Below are positions 15,705-24,340 of a stretch of DNA of 64,000 nt, piece after piece. The notes beneath the pieces were generated by a model. The model saw only the letters and a list, made by a program, of their open reading frames with translations, ran no database searches and was not told the DNA's origin. Source of the stretch: Scandinavium sp036495715. Its GTDB lineage: Bacteria; Pseudomonadota; Gammaproteobacteria; Enterobacterales; Enterobacteriaceae. Made by a program: the position numbers and the translations under genes. Position 1 is the stretch's first letter. Each line of letters opens with the position of its first letter. The DNA lies in the NCBI GenBank assembly GCA_036495715.1, contig DASXML010000026.1:1-64000 (forward strand), in the 5' to 3' direction.

Positions 15705-16439
15705 ATGTCCATACTCGATCTGAACGCCTTAAACGCCTTGCCGAAAGTCGAGCGCGTGCTCGCGCTTGCAGAAACCAATGGTCAACTGGAGAAACTCAGC
15801 GCGGAAGCTCGCGTGGCCTGGGCGCTGGAAAACCTGCCGGGTGACTACGTACTTTCTTCCAGCTTCGGTATTCAGGCTGCGGTGAGTCTCCATCTGGTGA
15901 ATCAGCTGCGTCCGGACATCCCGCTGATCCTCACCGACACCGGTTATTTGTTCCCGGAAACCTACCAGTTTATCGATGAACTGACCGACAAGCTGAAACT
16001 CAACCTCAAGATTTACCGTGCCGAACAGAGTCCGGCGTGGCAGGAAGCGCGTTACGGCAAGTTGTGGGAGCAGGGCGTTGAGGGCATTGAGAAATACAAT
16101 GAAATCAACAAAGTTGAACCGATGAACCGGGCGTTGCAGGAACTGAACGGGCAAACCTGGTTTGCTGGCCTGCGCCGTGAGCAGTCCGGCAGTCGGGCTA
16201 ATTTACCGGTGTTGGCTATTCAGCGCGGTGTGTTTAAAATCCTGCCGATCATCGACTGGGACAACCGCACGGTTTACCAGTATCTGCAAAAGCACGGTCT
16301 GAAATATCACCCACTGTGGGATCAGGGCTATCTTTCTGTCGGCGATACCCACACCACCCGCAAATGGGAGCCGGGCATGGCCGAAGAAGAAACGCGTTTC
16401 TTTGGTTTGAAGCGTGAGTGCGGTTTGCATGAAGGGTGA
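15705..16439 (+). CDS. cysH: Phosphoadenosine phosphosulfate (PAPS) reductase
   Basis: A 244-residue thioredoxin-dependent PAPS reductase, the same length as E. coli CysH. It reduces PAPS to sulfite and 3'-phosphoadenosine phosphate. The PP-loop-like motif SSSFGIQAAVSLHLV (about 47-61) and TDTGYLFPETYQF (about 78-90) bind substrate. The catalytic cysteine is in the C-terminal KRECGLHEG motif. It is the last gene of cysJIH. Only 40 bases separate it from the convergent iap gene, where E. coli K-12 has its type I-E CRISPR-Cas locus. Confidence 0.97.
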   Translation: MSILDLNALNALPKVERVLALAETNGQLEKLSAEARVAWALENLPGDYVLSSSFGIQAAVSLHLVNQLRPDIPLILTDTGYLFPETYQFIDELTDKLKLNLKIYRAEQSPAWQEARYGKLWEQGVEGIEKYNEINKVEPMNRALQELNGQTWFAGLRREQSGSRANLPVLAIQRGVFKILPIIDWDNRTVYQYLQKHGLKYHPLWDQGYLSVGDTHTTRKWEPGMAEEETRFFGLKRECGLHEG

Positions 16440-16479
16440 GTGATGTGTCCGGTGGTGAATAACCACCGGATTGATTGCC

Positions 16480-17523
16480 TTACGCTTTCCCCGCCTTCGC
16501 CAGCGCCTTCACCAATGGCAGCATGATTTTCACGACGTCACGGCCACGATGTTCAATGCGGCCCGGCAAGGCTTTGTCTATGTATTGCAGGTTGTCGAGA
16601 CGGACGTTATGCCAGCTGGTGCCCTCCGGGAAGGCGTGTGTTTTCGCGCGTTGCTGAAAACCATCTTTCTTGCCCAGAGACCAGTTGGTGGCCTCGACGG
16701 AAAGCACGGGAATACCCGCATTATCAAACACCTCAGCATCATTACAGCAACCCGTTCCTTTTGGATAGCGGGCGTTTAGCCCTGGGTTGATGGCAGCCTG
16801 AATGCCGTGGCTGCGAGCGATAGTTAACGCGCGGTCGCGAGTCAGTTTTCGCACCGAGGCCGGTGTTGATTTGCCGCTGTTGAAATAGAGTTTGTCGCCG
16901 ACGACCAGGTTATCGAGGTTGATAACCAACAGTGTGTTTTTTCTCTCCTCGGCGCTCATGCGCTGAAGCAGATTGGCTGCGCCGAGTTTTCCTTCCTCTT
17001 CACCGCTGGTGGCGATAAAGCGGATGCTGTATTCCGTTGGTGTATTTTTCAAGCGCTCAGCCAGTTCCAGCATCACGCCCACGCCCATGGCGTTATCGTC
17101 GATGCCTTGCAGCGTTAAACCACCGAGATTGTTTTCTACATCGGTATCGCTGTGCGGCGCATAGGTGTCGAGATGCGCCATCACGATAATCTGTTGGCTG
17201 GTCTTGCCTTCATGCGCGGCGATAACGGTGCTGCCGGTGATTTTATGCCAGTTCTGATGTTTGTCTTTGCTGGTGTAAATAAAGCGACTGTTGAAGGTGC
17301 GAATATCACTTTCATAGCCCATTTGCGCAAACTGCTGGCGAACGTAATCCGCCGAAAGCATTTCTGCGGGGCTGCCGGTCATGCGACCCGGAAAATAAGT
17401 GGCGATATAACGCGCTTGCTGGTTGGCGATGGCGCCGGTAGCAACCGGTGCAGCAAAAGAAGACGCCGTAAAACATGCACCTAACGCCAGAGGAAGCAGG
17501 CGACGGCACAGGGCGGAAAACAT
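16480..17523 (-). CDS. iap: Alkaline phosphatase isozyme conversion aminopeptidase
   Basis: A 347-residue secreted M28-family metallopeptidase, similar to E. coli Iap (345), which trims the N-terminal Arg of alkaline phosphatase in the periplasm. A signal peptide covers about residues 1-24 (LLPLALGACFTASSFA). Metal ligands and catalytic residues lie in VMAHLDTYAPHSDTD, GIDDNAMGVGVMLELAE, ATSGEEEGKLGA and the later CCNDAEVFDNAG. No CRISPR repeat or cas gene is present on either side. Confidence 0.92.
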   Translation of the reverse strand: MFSALCRRLLPLALGACFTASSFAAPVATGAIANQQARYIATYFPGRMTGSPAEMLSADYVRQQFAQMGYESDIRTFNSRFIYTSKDKHQNWHKITGSTVIAAHEGKTSQQIIVMAHLDTYAPHSDTDVENNLGGLTLQGIDDNAMGVGVMLELAERLKNTPTEYSIRFIATSGEEEGKLGAANLLQRMSAEERKNTLLVINLDNLVVGDKLYFNSGKSTPASVRKLTRDRALTIARSHGIQAAINPGLNARYPKGTGCCNDAEVFDNAGIPVLSVEATNWSLGKKDGFQQRAKTHAFPEGTSWHNVRLDNLQYIDKALPGRIEHRGRDVVKIMLPLVKALAKAGKA

Positions 17524-17660
17524 AATGTGTCCTTACATCAGGGCAAAATAATAAACGGCTCTAGTATGAAACTGTGACCGGTCTAACACAATTTCATTTG
17601 TTCCTAAACTGGCGAATTATCGAGCGTTAAGCACTTTTTAACATTTGCATTTCTGCGGTG

Positions 17661-17726
17661 TTATTCCTTTGAGGAACTACTCATTCCATTTCGTAATTTC
17701 ATTTGCTCTGAGCCTCCCCCTATAGT
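17661..17726 (+). promoter_or_regulatory. Probable promoter of the cysG-cysDNC unit
   Basis: The 237-base region between divergent iap and cysG has a good -10 TATAGT (17721-17726) with a weak -35 TTCATT (17698-17703). TTATTCC (17661-17667) and TCATTCC (17681-17687) lie just upstream and resemble the TTATTCC element in front of cysJ. CysB control is inferred. Confidence 0.45.
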
Positions 17727-17760
17727 CCCTCTATGTTGAATGTGAATGAGTTGTAGCGCC

Positions 17761-19176
17761 GTGGACTACTTGCCTCTCTTTGCCGCTCTGAAAGACCGCC
17801 CGGTGCTCGTTATCGGCGGCGGCGATATTGCTGCCAGAAAAATTCTGCTGTTACGGCGGGCTGGGGCAAACGTGCGCATTGTCGCGCAGCAACTTTCGCC
17901 TGAACTGACTGAGCTTGTGAATCAACAGGCCATTGAATGGTTGGCGACGGAATTCAACGAAGCACAGATTGATACTGTGTTTCTGGTGATTGCCGCCACG
18001 GATGACAGCGAACTGAACCAACGCGTTTTTGCGGCGGCAAATGCCCGCCAGCGGCTGGTGAACGTGGTCGATAATCAGCCGTTGTGCTCCTTTATCTTCC
18101 CGTCGATTGTCGATCGTTCTCCTTTACTGGTGGCGATTTCCTCCGGCGGCACCGCGCCCGTTCTGGCGCGCATTCTACGCGAAAAAATCGAAGCGCTATT
18201 GCCGACAAATCTCGGACGGATGGCGCAGGCGGCGAGCTACTGGCGACACCACCTTCAGACGCGTTTGAAGACCGTGGCCGAACGTCGTCGTTTTTGGGAA
18301 CGCGTGTTTACCGGACGTTTCGCCAGTCTGATGGTGGCAGGTAACGAAGCCGCTGCACAGCAGGCGTTGGAAGATGAACTGAATCAACCTGAGCGCACCG
18401 TCGGGGAAATTGTGCTGGTCGGCGCAGGGCCTGGCGATGCGGGCCTTCTGACGCTGCGCGGGCTGCAGGTTATCCAGAAGGCTGACGTGGTGTTTTACGA
18501 TCATCTGGTCAGCGACGGGATCCGTGAGTTAGTTCGCCGTGACGCAGAGATGATCTGCGTGGGCAAACGCGCGGGAACCCACAGCGTTCCACAGCATGAA
18601 ACGAACCGCATGTTGGTTGAGGCGGCATTAGCAGGCAAAAGCGTGGTGCGCCTGAAAGGCGGTGACCCGTTCATCTTTGGTCGTGGGGGCGAAGAACTCC
18701 AGGCGGCAGCCGAAGCGGGCGTGCCTTTCCAGGTGGTCCCGGGCGTTACCGCGGCGGCGGGTGCGACAGCCTATGCAGGCATTCCGCTGACCCATCGTGA
18801 TTACGCGCAGAGTGTGACCTTTGTTACCGGACATTACAAAGCCGACAGCACGCCGTTTGACTGGGCGCACCTGGCGCAAAGCCGTCAGACGCTGGCGATT
18901 TACATGGGCACCATGAAAGCGGCGGAAATCAGTCAACAGCTTATAAAGCACGGTCGCGACAGCCTGACGCCGGTGGCGGTGATCAGTCGCGGCACGCGTG
19001 CCGATCAGCAGGTGATGGTCGGAACCTTACAACAACTCGAAAGTCTTGCGAAAGACGCCCCGATGCCAGCGCTGCTGGTGGTGGGTGAGGTGGTGCAACT
19101 GCATCATCAGCTCGCCTGGTTTCAAGATAATCAACAGCAGGAGGGGTTTAACTCTTCTGTGGTGAATCTGGCTTAG
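17761..19176 (+). CDS. cysG: Siroheme synthase (second CysG-type enzyme, sulfate cluster copy)
   Basis: A CysG-type fusion of about 471 residues. The N-terminal half is precorrin-2 dehydrogenase/sirohydrochlorin ferrochelatase, with the NAD motif VIGGGDIAARK near residues 16-26 and PLCSFIFPSIVDRSPL. The C-terminal half is uroporphyrinogen-III methyltransferase, with VGAGPGDAGLLTLRGL, RLKGGDPFIFGRGGEE and VTGH motifs. It makes siroheme, the prosthetic group of CysI. E. coli has one cysG, beside nirBD; here a copy precedes cysDNC, an arrangement known in Klebsiella and Enterobacter. The GTG at 17761 gives the conserved start (M)DYLPLF; an in-frame ATG at 17746 would add five residues. Neither start has a strong ribosome-binding site. 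Confidence 0.9.
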   Translation: MDYLPLFAALKDRPVLVIGGGDIAARKILLLRRAGANVRIVAQQLSPELTELVNQQAIEWLATEFNEAQIDTVFLVIAATDDSELNQRVFAAANARQRLVNVVDNQPLCSFIFPSIVDRSPLLVAISSGGTAPVLARILREKIEALLPTNLGRMAQAASYWRHHLQTRLKTVAERRRFWERVFTGRFASLMVAGNEAAAQQALEDELNQPERTVGEIVLVGAGPGDAGLLTLRGLQVIQKADVVFYDHLVSDGIRELVRRDAEMICVGKRAGTHSVPQHETNRMLVEAALAGKSVVRLKGGDPFIFGRGGEELQAAAEAGVPFQVVPGVTAAAGATAYAGIPLTHRDYAQSVTFVTGHYKADSTPFDWAHLAQSRQTLAIYMGTMKAAEISQQLIKHGRDSLTPVAVISRGTRADQQVMVGTLQQLESLAKDAPMPALLVVGEVVQLHHQLAWFQDNQQQEGFNSSVVNLA

Positions 19177-19219
19177 TCCTCGGGCAACAGGCTATTTTAT
19201 TTGCCATTTTGACCCCGGG

Positions 19220-19270
19220 CTGCGCGCGCAATCCTCACGTACTTTTGTACGCTCCGGTTGCTGTGCGCAG
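19220..19270. repeat. 51-bp imperfect inverted repeat in front of cysD
   Basis: Three nested paired segments share one centre: CTGCGC (19220-19225) with GCGCAG (19265-19270), GCAA with TTGC, and CGTAC (19238-19242) with GTACG (19247-19251) around a TTTT loop. It lies in the 156-base gap between cysG and cysD. It does not look like a REP and has no T-run, so it is not a standard terminator. Confidence 0.6.
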
Positions 19271-19332
19271 GCCGTGACCAAACTGGCTGCAACAATAACG
19301 CCTGTTGCACCAGGCCTTATTAAGGAACGGTT

Positions 19333-20241
19333 ATGGACCAAAAACGACTCACTCACCTGCGCCAACTGGAGGCGGAAAGCATCCATATTATCCGCGAGGT
19401 GGCGGCAGAATTTTCCAACCCGGTGATGATGTATTCCATCGGCAAAGACTCCAGCGTGATGCTGCATCTGGCGCGTAAGGCGTTCTATCCTGGCTCGTTG
19501 CCGTTCCCGTTGCTGCACGTGGATACCGGCTGGAAATTCCGTGAGATGTACGAATTCCGTGACCGCACCGCCAAAGCCTACGGCTGCGAACTGCTGGTGC
19601 ATAAAAACCCGGAAGGCGTGGCGATGGGCATCAACCCATTCGTTCACGGCAGCGCCAAGCACACCGACATCATGAAAACCGAAGGGTTGAAGCAGGCGCT
19701 GAACAAATACGGTTTTGACGCCGCATTTGGCGGGGCGCGTCGTGATGAAGAGAAATCCCGCGCCAAAGAGCGTATCTACTCTTTCCGCGATCGTTTCCAC
19801 CGCTGGGACCCGAAAAACCAGCGCCCGGAGCTGTGGCACAACTACAACGGTCAGATCAACAAGGGCGAAAGCATTCGCGTGTTCCCGCTCTCTAACTGGA
19901 CCGAGCTGGATATCTGGCAGTACATCTATCTGGAAAATATTGAAATTGTTCCGCTGTATCTGGCAGCCCCGCGTCCGGTGCTTGAACGCGACGGTATGCT
20001 GATGATGATCGACGACGATCGCATTAATTTGCAGCCGGGTGAGGTTATCAAACAGCAGATGGTGCGTTTCCGTACCCTCGGCTGCTGGCCGTTGACCGGC
20101 GCGGTGGAGTCGACCGCCCAGACATTACCGGAAATTATTGAAGAGATGCTGGTGTCGACAACCAGTGAACGACAGGGCCGCATGATTGACCGCGACCAGG
20201 CAGGCTCCATGGAGCTTAAGAAACGTCAGGGTTATTTCTAA
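19333..20241 (+). CDS. cysD: Sulfate adenylyltransferase subunit 2
   Basis: A 302-residue CysD, the same length as in E. coli. It is the catalytic subunit of ATP sulfurylase, making APS from ATP and sulfate; CysN supplies GTP hydrolysis. The PP-loop SIGKDSSVMLHLARKAF (about 35-51) and LHVDTGWKFREMYEFRD (about 61-77) are intact, as is GGARRDEEKSRAKERI. TAAGGAACGGTT precedes the ATG. The gap to cysN is nine bases. Confidence 0.97.
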   Translation: MDQKRLTHLRQLEAESIHIIREVAAEFSNPVMMYSIGKDSSVMLHLARKAFYPGSLPFPLLHVDTGWKFREMYEFRDRTAKAYGCELLVHKNPEGVAMGINPFVHGSAKHTDIMKTEGLKQALNKYGFDAAFGGARRDEEKSRAKERIYSFRDRFHRWDPKNQRPELWHNYNGQINKGESIRVFPLSNWTELDIWQYIYLENIEIVPLYLAAPRPVLERDGMLMMIDDDRINLQPGEVIKQQMVRFRTLGCWPLTGAVESTAQTLPEIIEEMLVSTTSERQGRMIDRDQAGSMELKKRQGYF

Positions 20242-20250
20242 GGAGCCGCC

Positions 20251-21681
20251 ATGAATACAACGATTGCACAACAAATTGCCGATGAAGGCGGTGTGGAAGC
20301 GTATCTGCACGCCCAACAGCACAAAAGCCTGCTGCGTTTCCTGACCTGCGGGAGCGTGGATGACGGTAAAAGTACCTTGATTGGTCGTTTGCTGCACGAT
20401 ACCCGTCAGATATATGAAGATCAGCTCTCTTCGCTGCACAATGACAGCAAGCGTCACGGCACGCAGGGTGAAAAACTCGACCTGGCGCTGCTGGTTGATG
20501 GCCTTCAGGCCGAGCGCGAGCAGGGCATTACCATTGACGTGGCGTACCGCTATTTCTCCACTGAGAAGCGCAAATTTATCATTGCCGATACCCCGGGCCA
20601 CGAACAGTACACCCGTAACATGGCGACCGGTGCATCCACCTGTGATTTGGCGATCCTGCTGATGGATGCGCGCAAAGGCGTGCTCGACCAGACCCGTCGT
20701 CACAGCTTTATCTCCACGCTGCTGGGGATTAAACACCTGGTGGTGGCGGTGAACAAAATGGATCTCGTGGACTACAGCGAAGCGAAATTCAATGAGATCC
20801 GCGATGCATATCTGACGTTTGCCGCGCAGCTGCCGGGCGAACTGGATATTCGCTTCGTGCCGCTGTCGGCGCTGGAAGGCGATAACGTTGCCAGCCAGAG
20901 CGAAAAAATGCCCTGGTACAGCGGCCCGACGCTGCTCGAAGTGCTGGAAACCGTTGAAATCAAACGCGTGGTCGAGAATCAGCCGCTGCGTTTCCCGGTG
21001 CAGTACGTGAACCGCCCAAACCTCGATTTTCGTGGCTACGCGGGGACACTCGCGTCCGGCACGGTGAGTGTTGGCCAGCGCGTCAAAGTGCTGCCCTCTG
21101 GCGTGGAATCCGCCGTCGCGCGCATCGTTACTTTTGATGGTGATTTGCAGCAAGCCGCCGCCGGAGAAGCGATTACGCTGGTGCTGAAAGATGAAATCGA
21201 CATCAGCCGTGGCGATCTGCTGGTTGATGTGAATGAAAATATTCCCGCGGTGCAAAGCGCGAGCGTGGACGTGGTGTGGATGGCTGAACAGCCGCTGCAG
21301 CCAGGTCAGAGCTATGAAATCAAAATCGCCGGGAAGAAAACGCGCGCCCGCGTTGACGGCGTGCAGTATCAGGTGGATATCAACAATCTGACGCAGCGCG
21401 ACGTCACCACTTTGCCGCTGAACGGTATTGGGTTGGTGGATTTGACCTTCGACGAACCGTTAGTGCTGGATAAATATCAGCAAAACCCGGTCACCGGTGG
21501 CCTTATTTTTATCGATCGCCTGACTAATGTGACCGTCGGTGCCGGTATGGTTCGCGAGCCATTGCTACAAACCACTGCCGTGAACAACGGTGATTTCAGT
21601 GCGTTTGAACGGGAACTGAACGCGCTGGTCCGTAAGCACTTCCCACACTGGGGCGCACGCGACCTGCTGGGAGGCCAGTAA
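20251..21681 (+). CDS. cysN: Sulfate adenylyltransferase subunit 1 (GTPase)
   Basis: A 476-residue CysN (E. coli 475), an EF-Tu-like GTPase that drives APS synthesis by CysD. GTPase motifs are GSVDDGKST (about 35-43), DTPGHEQYTRNM (about 114-125) and NKMDLVD (about 169-175); beta-barrel domains follow. AAGGAGCCGCC precedes the ATG. The stop overlaps the cysC start by one base. Confidence 0.97.
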   Translation: MNTTIAQQIADEGGVEAYLHAQQHKSLLRFLTCGSVDDGKSTLIGRLLHDTRQIYEDQLSSLHNDSKRHGTQGEKLDLALLVDGLQAEREQGITIDVAYRYFSTEKRKFIIADTPGHEQYTRNMATGASTCDLAILLMDARKGVLDQTRRHSFISTLLGIKHLVVAVNKMDLVDYSEAKFNEIRDAYLTFAAQLPGELDIRFVPLSALEGDNVASQSEKMPWYSGPTLLEVLETVEIKRVVENQPLRFPVQYVNRPNLDFRGYAGTLASGTVSVGQRVKVLPSGVESAVARIVTFDGDLQQAAAGEAITLVLKDEIDISRGDLLVDVNENIPAVQSASVDVVWMAEQPLQPGQSYEIKIAGKKTRARVDGVQYQVDINNLTQRDVTTLPLNGIGLVDLTFDEPLVLDKYQQNPVTGGLIFIDRLTNVTVGAGMVREPLLQTTAVNNGDFSAFERELNALVRKHFPHWGARDLLGGQ

Positions 21682-22286
21682 TGGCTCAGCATGACGAGAA
21701 CGTCGTCTGGCACGCCCATCCCGTTACGCAACAACAGCGCGAAGAACTCCACGGTCACCGTGGGGTTGTGCTGTGGTTCACCGGGCTTTCCGGCTCGGGA
21801 AAATCCACGGTGGCAGGCGCACTGGAAGAAGCGTTGCATGAGCTGGGCGTCAGCACTTATCTGCTGGATGGTGACAATGTGCGTCACGGTTTGTGTAGCG
21901 ATTTAGGTTTTAGCGATGATGACCGTAAAGAGAATATTCGTCGCGTCGGTGAGGTCGCTAACCTGATGGTCGATGCAGGCCTGGTGGTGCTGACGGCGTT
22001 TATCTCGCCGCATCGAGCGGAACGGCAGATGGTGCGCGACCGCGTAGGGGAAGGGCGCTTTGTTGAAGTGTTCGTCGATACGCCGCTGTCTGTATGTGAA
22101 ACCCGTGATCCGAAAGGCTTGTATAAGAAAGCGCGCGCTGGAGAATTGCGCAATTTCACCGGTATCGATTCGGTTTATGAAGCCCCGGAAAAGGCCGCGA
22201 TTCACCTTGATGGCGAACAATTGGTAACAAATTTGGTTAACCAATTATTAGACCTGCTGAGACAGGACGATATTATCAGATCCTGA
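21681..22286 (+). CDS. cysC: Adenylyl-sulfate (APS) kinase
   Basis: A 201-residue APS kinase, the same length as E. coli CysC. It phosphorylates APS to PAPS, the substrate of CysH. The P-loop GLSGSGKSTVAGALEEAL is at about 34-51. LLDGDNVRHGLCSDLGFSDDDRKENIRR and FVDTPLSVCETRDPKGLYKKARAGE are typical. The start overlaps the cysN stop (TAATG). Confidence 0.97.
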   Translation: MAQHDENVVWHAHPVTQQQREELHGHRGVVLWFTGLSGSGKSTVAGALEEALHELGVSTYLLDGDNVRHGLCSDLGFSDDDRKENIRRVGEVANLMVDAGLVVLTAFISPHRAERQMVRDRVGEGRFVEVFVDTPLSVCETRDPKGLYKKARAGELRNFTGIDSVYEAPEKAAIHLDGEQLVTNLVNQLLDLLRQDDIIRS

Positions 22287-22328
22287 GACCGGGCCGGTTT
22301 TCCGTCCAGTCAAGAAACAGGATTTGAG

Positions 22329-22655
22329 ATGCGCAATACCCAGAACATAACCATTACTCGCACAGAACCCATGAACGCCGATACCGAAGAGACCACCTGG
22401 TCTTTGTCGGGTGCGGTCGTGGGTTTTGTTGCGTGGCTGCTGGCGTTGGGTATTCCGTTTTTGTTTTACGGCAGCAACACGCTGTTCTTCTTCCTCTACA
22501 CCTGGCCCTTCTTCCTGGCACTGTTGCCCGTTTCAGTGGTGATTGGCATTGCGCTGCATTCGCTGGTTAACGGTAAACTCCTCTACAGTATTGTGGTGAC
22601 GCTGATAACCGTCGCGGCGCTCTTTGGTCTGTTATTCCTGTGGCTGCTGGGTTAA
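22329..22655 (+). CDS. ygbE: DUF3561 membrane protein YgbE
   Basis: A 108-residue inner-membrane protein matching E. coli YgbE (107) and the DUF3561 family. It has three hydrophobic segments after the TTWSLSGAVVGFVAW stretch. Function unknown. AGGATTTGAG precedes the ATG at 22329, which matches the conserved start MRN. It lies between cysC and ftsB as in E. coli and may be read from the cys promoter. Confidence 0.88.
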   Translation: MRNTQNITITRTEPMNADTEETTWSLSGAVVGFVAWLLALGIPFLFYGSNTLFFFLYTWPFFLALLPVSVVIGIALHSLVNGKLLYSIVVTLITVAALFGLLFLWLLG

Positions 22656-22714
22656 ACGCAGCGGTCACTATGTTCGTTTCTATTCAGACCTACGACTCGG
22701 CGGCCAAAATGTGG

Positions 22715-22720
22715 TACATT
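22715..22720 (+). promoter_or_regulatory. Possible ftsB promoter -10
   Basis: TGGTACATT carries an extended -10 (TG-N-TACATT) about 87 bases before ftsB. No convincing -35 is seen, which is acceptable for an extended -10 promoter. It would serve ftsB-ispD-ispF. Confidence 0.35.
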
Positions 22721-22806
22721 CCCCGCGATATGCGGCATCGTCCGCAGGCCTGGGTAAAGCACTCCGGCACGTTATGGGATGATGATGCCGTTTTTCAGGG
22801 GGCAGG

Positions 22807-23130
22807 ATGGGTAAATTAACGCTGCTATTGCTGGCATTGCTGGTCTGGCTACAGTATTCACTGTGGTTCGGCAAGAATGGTCTTCACGACTACAGCCGCG
22901 TCAATGACGACGTAGTGTCTCAGCAGGCAACTAACGCGAAACTTAAAGCGCGCAACGATCAGCTTTTCGCCGAAATTGATGACCTCAACGGCGGTCAGGA
23001 AGCTATCGAAGAACGCGCTCGCAACGAACTCAGTATGACCCGCCCGGGCGAAACGTTTTATCGCCTGGTGCCTGATGCGTCTAAACGCAATCAGGGTCAG
23101 AATCAGAGTTCGGGGCAGAACAATCGATAA
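22807..23130 (+). CDS. ftsB: Cell division protein FtsB
   Basis: A 107-residue bitopic membrane protein (E. coli 103) of the divisome FtsQLB complex, which controls septal peptidoglycan synthesis. A single N-terminal membrane helix (LTLLLLALLVWLQYSLWFG, about 3-21) is followed by a periplasmic coiled coil (about 30-65, NAKLKARNDQLFAEIDDL) and ERARNELSMTRPGETFYRL. GGGGGCAGG precedes the ATG. It is followed by ispD after 20 bases. Confidence 0.95.
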   Translation: MGKLTLLLLALLVWLQYSLWFGKNGLHDYSRVNDDVVSQQATNAKLKARNDQLFAEIDDLNGGQEAIEERARNELSMTRPGETFYRLVPDASKRNQGQNQSSGQNNR

Positions 23131-23150
23131 TCTCAAGCCAGGATAAGCGC

Positions 23151-23861
23151 ATGGCAACCACTTTTCCGGGCGTTTGCGCCGTGGTGCCGGCAGCCGGTTT
23201 TGGCCGCCGTATGCAAACGGAATGCCCGAAGCAATATCTCTCAATCGGTAACAAAACGATTCTTGAACACGCGGTCGCTGTGTTGTTGGCGCATCCGCGG
23301 GTTGAACGCGTCATCATCGCCATCAGTGACGGTGACGAACGTTTCCAGCAGCTTCCGCTCGCAAATCATCCGCAAATCACCGTTGTTGAAGGTGGCGCAG
23401 AACGCGCCGAATCTGTGCTGGCTGGCCTGCGCGCGGCGGGTAATGCGCAATGGGTGCTGGTTCATGATGCGGCACGACCGTGTCTGCATCAGGATGATTT
23501 GGCAAATTTACTGACGCTTAGCGAGACCAGCCACGTTGGCGGAATTCTTGCCGCACCGGTGCGCGACACCATGAAGCGCGCCGAACCGGGACAAGACGCG
23601 ATTGCCCATACCGTTGACAGAAACGATCTCTGGCATGCACTGACGCCACAATTCTTCCCTCGCGAACTTCTTTTTGACTGCCTGACGCGGGCGCTTAATG
23701 AAGGGGCGACGATCACTGATGAAGCCTCGGCGCTGGAATATTGTGGCTTCCATCCCCAGCTTGTTGCTGGACGTGCTGATAATATTAAAGTGACCCGCCC
23801 GGAAGACCTGGCGCTGGCAGAATTTTACCTTTCCCGTTGCGGACTTCAGGAGCAGGCATAA
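23151..23861 (+). CDS. ispD: 2-C-methyl-D-erythritol 4-phosphate cytidylyltransferase
   Basis: A 236-residue IspD (E. coli 236), the third enzyme of the MEP isoprenoid pathway. It couples MEP with CTP. The CTP-binding loop VPAAGFGRRMQTECPKQYL is at about 12-30 and VLVHDAARPCL at about 102-112. The IspD signature with TVDRNDLWHALTPQ follows. The stop overlaps the ispF start (TAATG). Confidence 0.97.
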   Translation: MATTFPGVCAVVPAAGFGRRMQTECPKQYLSIGNKTILEHAVAVLLAHPRVERVIIAISDGDERFQQLPLANHPQITVVEGGAERAESVLAGLRAAGNAQWVLVHDAARPCLHQDDLANLLTLSETSHVGGILAAPVRDTMKRAEPGQDAIAHTVDRNDLWHALTPQFFPRELLFDCLTRALNEGATITDEASALEYCGFHPQLVAGRADNIKVTRPEDLALAEFYLSRCGLQEQA

Positions 23862-24340
23862 TGCGAATTGGACACGGTTTTGACGTACACGCCTTTGGCG
23901 GAGAAGGCCCGATTATCATTGGTGGCGTGCGCGTGCCTTACGAAAAAGGCCTGCTGGCCCACTCCGACGGCGACGTAGCCCTGCATGCATTAACTGATGC
24001 GCTGCTCGGCGCGGCGGCGTTAGGCGATATCGGCAAACTCTTTCCGGACACCGATCCTGCTTTCAAAGGGGCCGACAGCCGCGAACTGCTGCGCGAAGCC
24101 TGGCGTCGTATTCAGGCGAAAGGCTATACGCTTGGCAATGTCGATGTGACCATTATTGCTCAGGCACCGAAAATGCTGCCGCACATCCCGCAGATGCGCG
24201 TGTTTATTGCCGAAGATCTGGGGTGTCACATGGATGACGTCAATGTGAAAGCGACCACCACCGAAAAACTCGGTTTTACCGGACGTGGCGAAGGGATTGC
24301 ATGCGAAGCCGTGGCACTGCTGAATAAGGCTCGTCCATGA
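23861..24340 (+). CDS. ispF: 2-C-methyl-D-erythritol 2,4-cyclodiphosphate synthase
   Basis: A 159-residue IspF (E. coli 159), which makes the cyclic diphosphate in the MEP pathway with a zinc ion. The zinc ligands are in GHGFDVHAF (Asp8, His10) and LLAHSDGDVALHALTDALLGAA (His42). The C-terminal TTTEKLGFTGRGEGIACEAVALL is conserved. The ATG at 23861 overlaps the ispD stop; upstream in-frame codons fall inside ispD. Confidence 0.97.
   Translation: MRIGHGFDVHAFGGEGPIIIGGVRVPYEKGLLAHSDGDVALHALTDALLGAAALGDIGKLFPDTDPAFKGADSRELLREAWRRIQAKGYTLGNVDVTIIAQAPKMLPHIPQMRVFIAEDLGCHMDDVNVKATTTEKLGFTGRGEGIACEAVALLNKARP

Noticed and set aside
20125..21255. Long open frame (376 codons) on the minus strand opposite cysD and cysN
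   Set aside because: Antisense to conserved genes, no motif; shadow frame.
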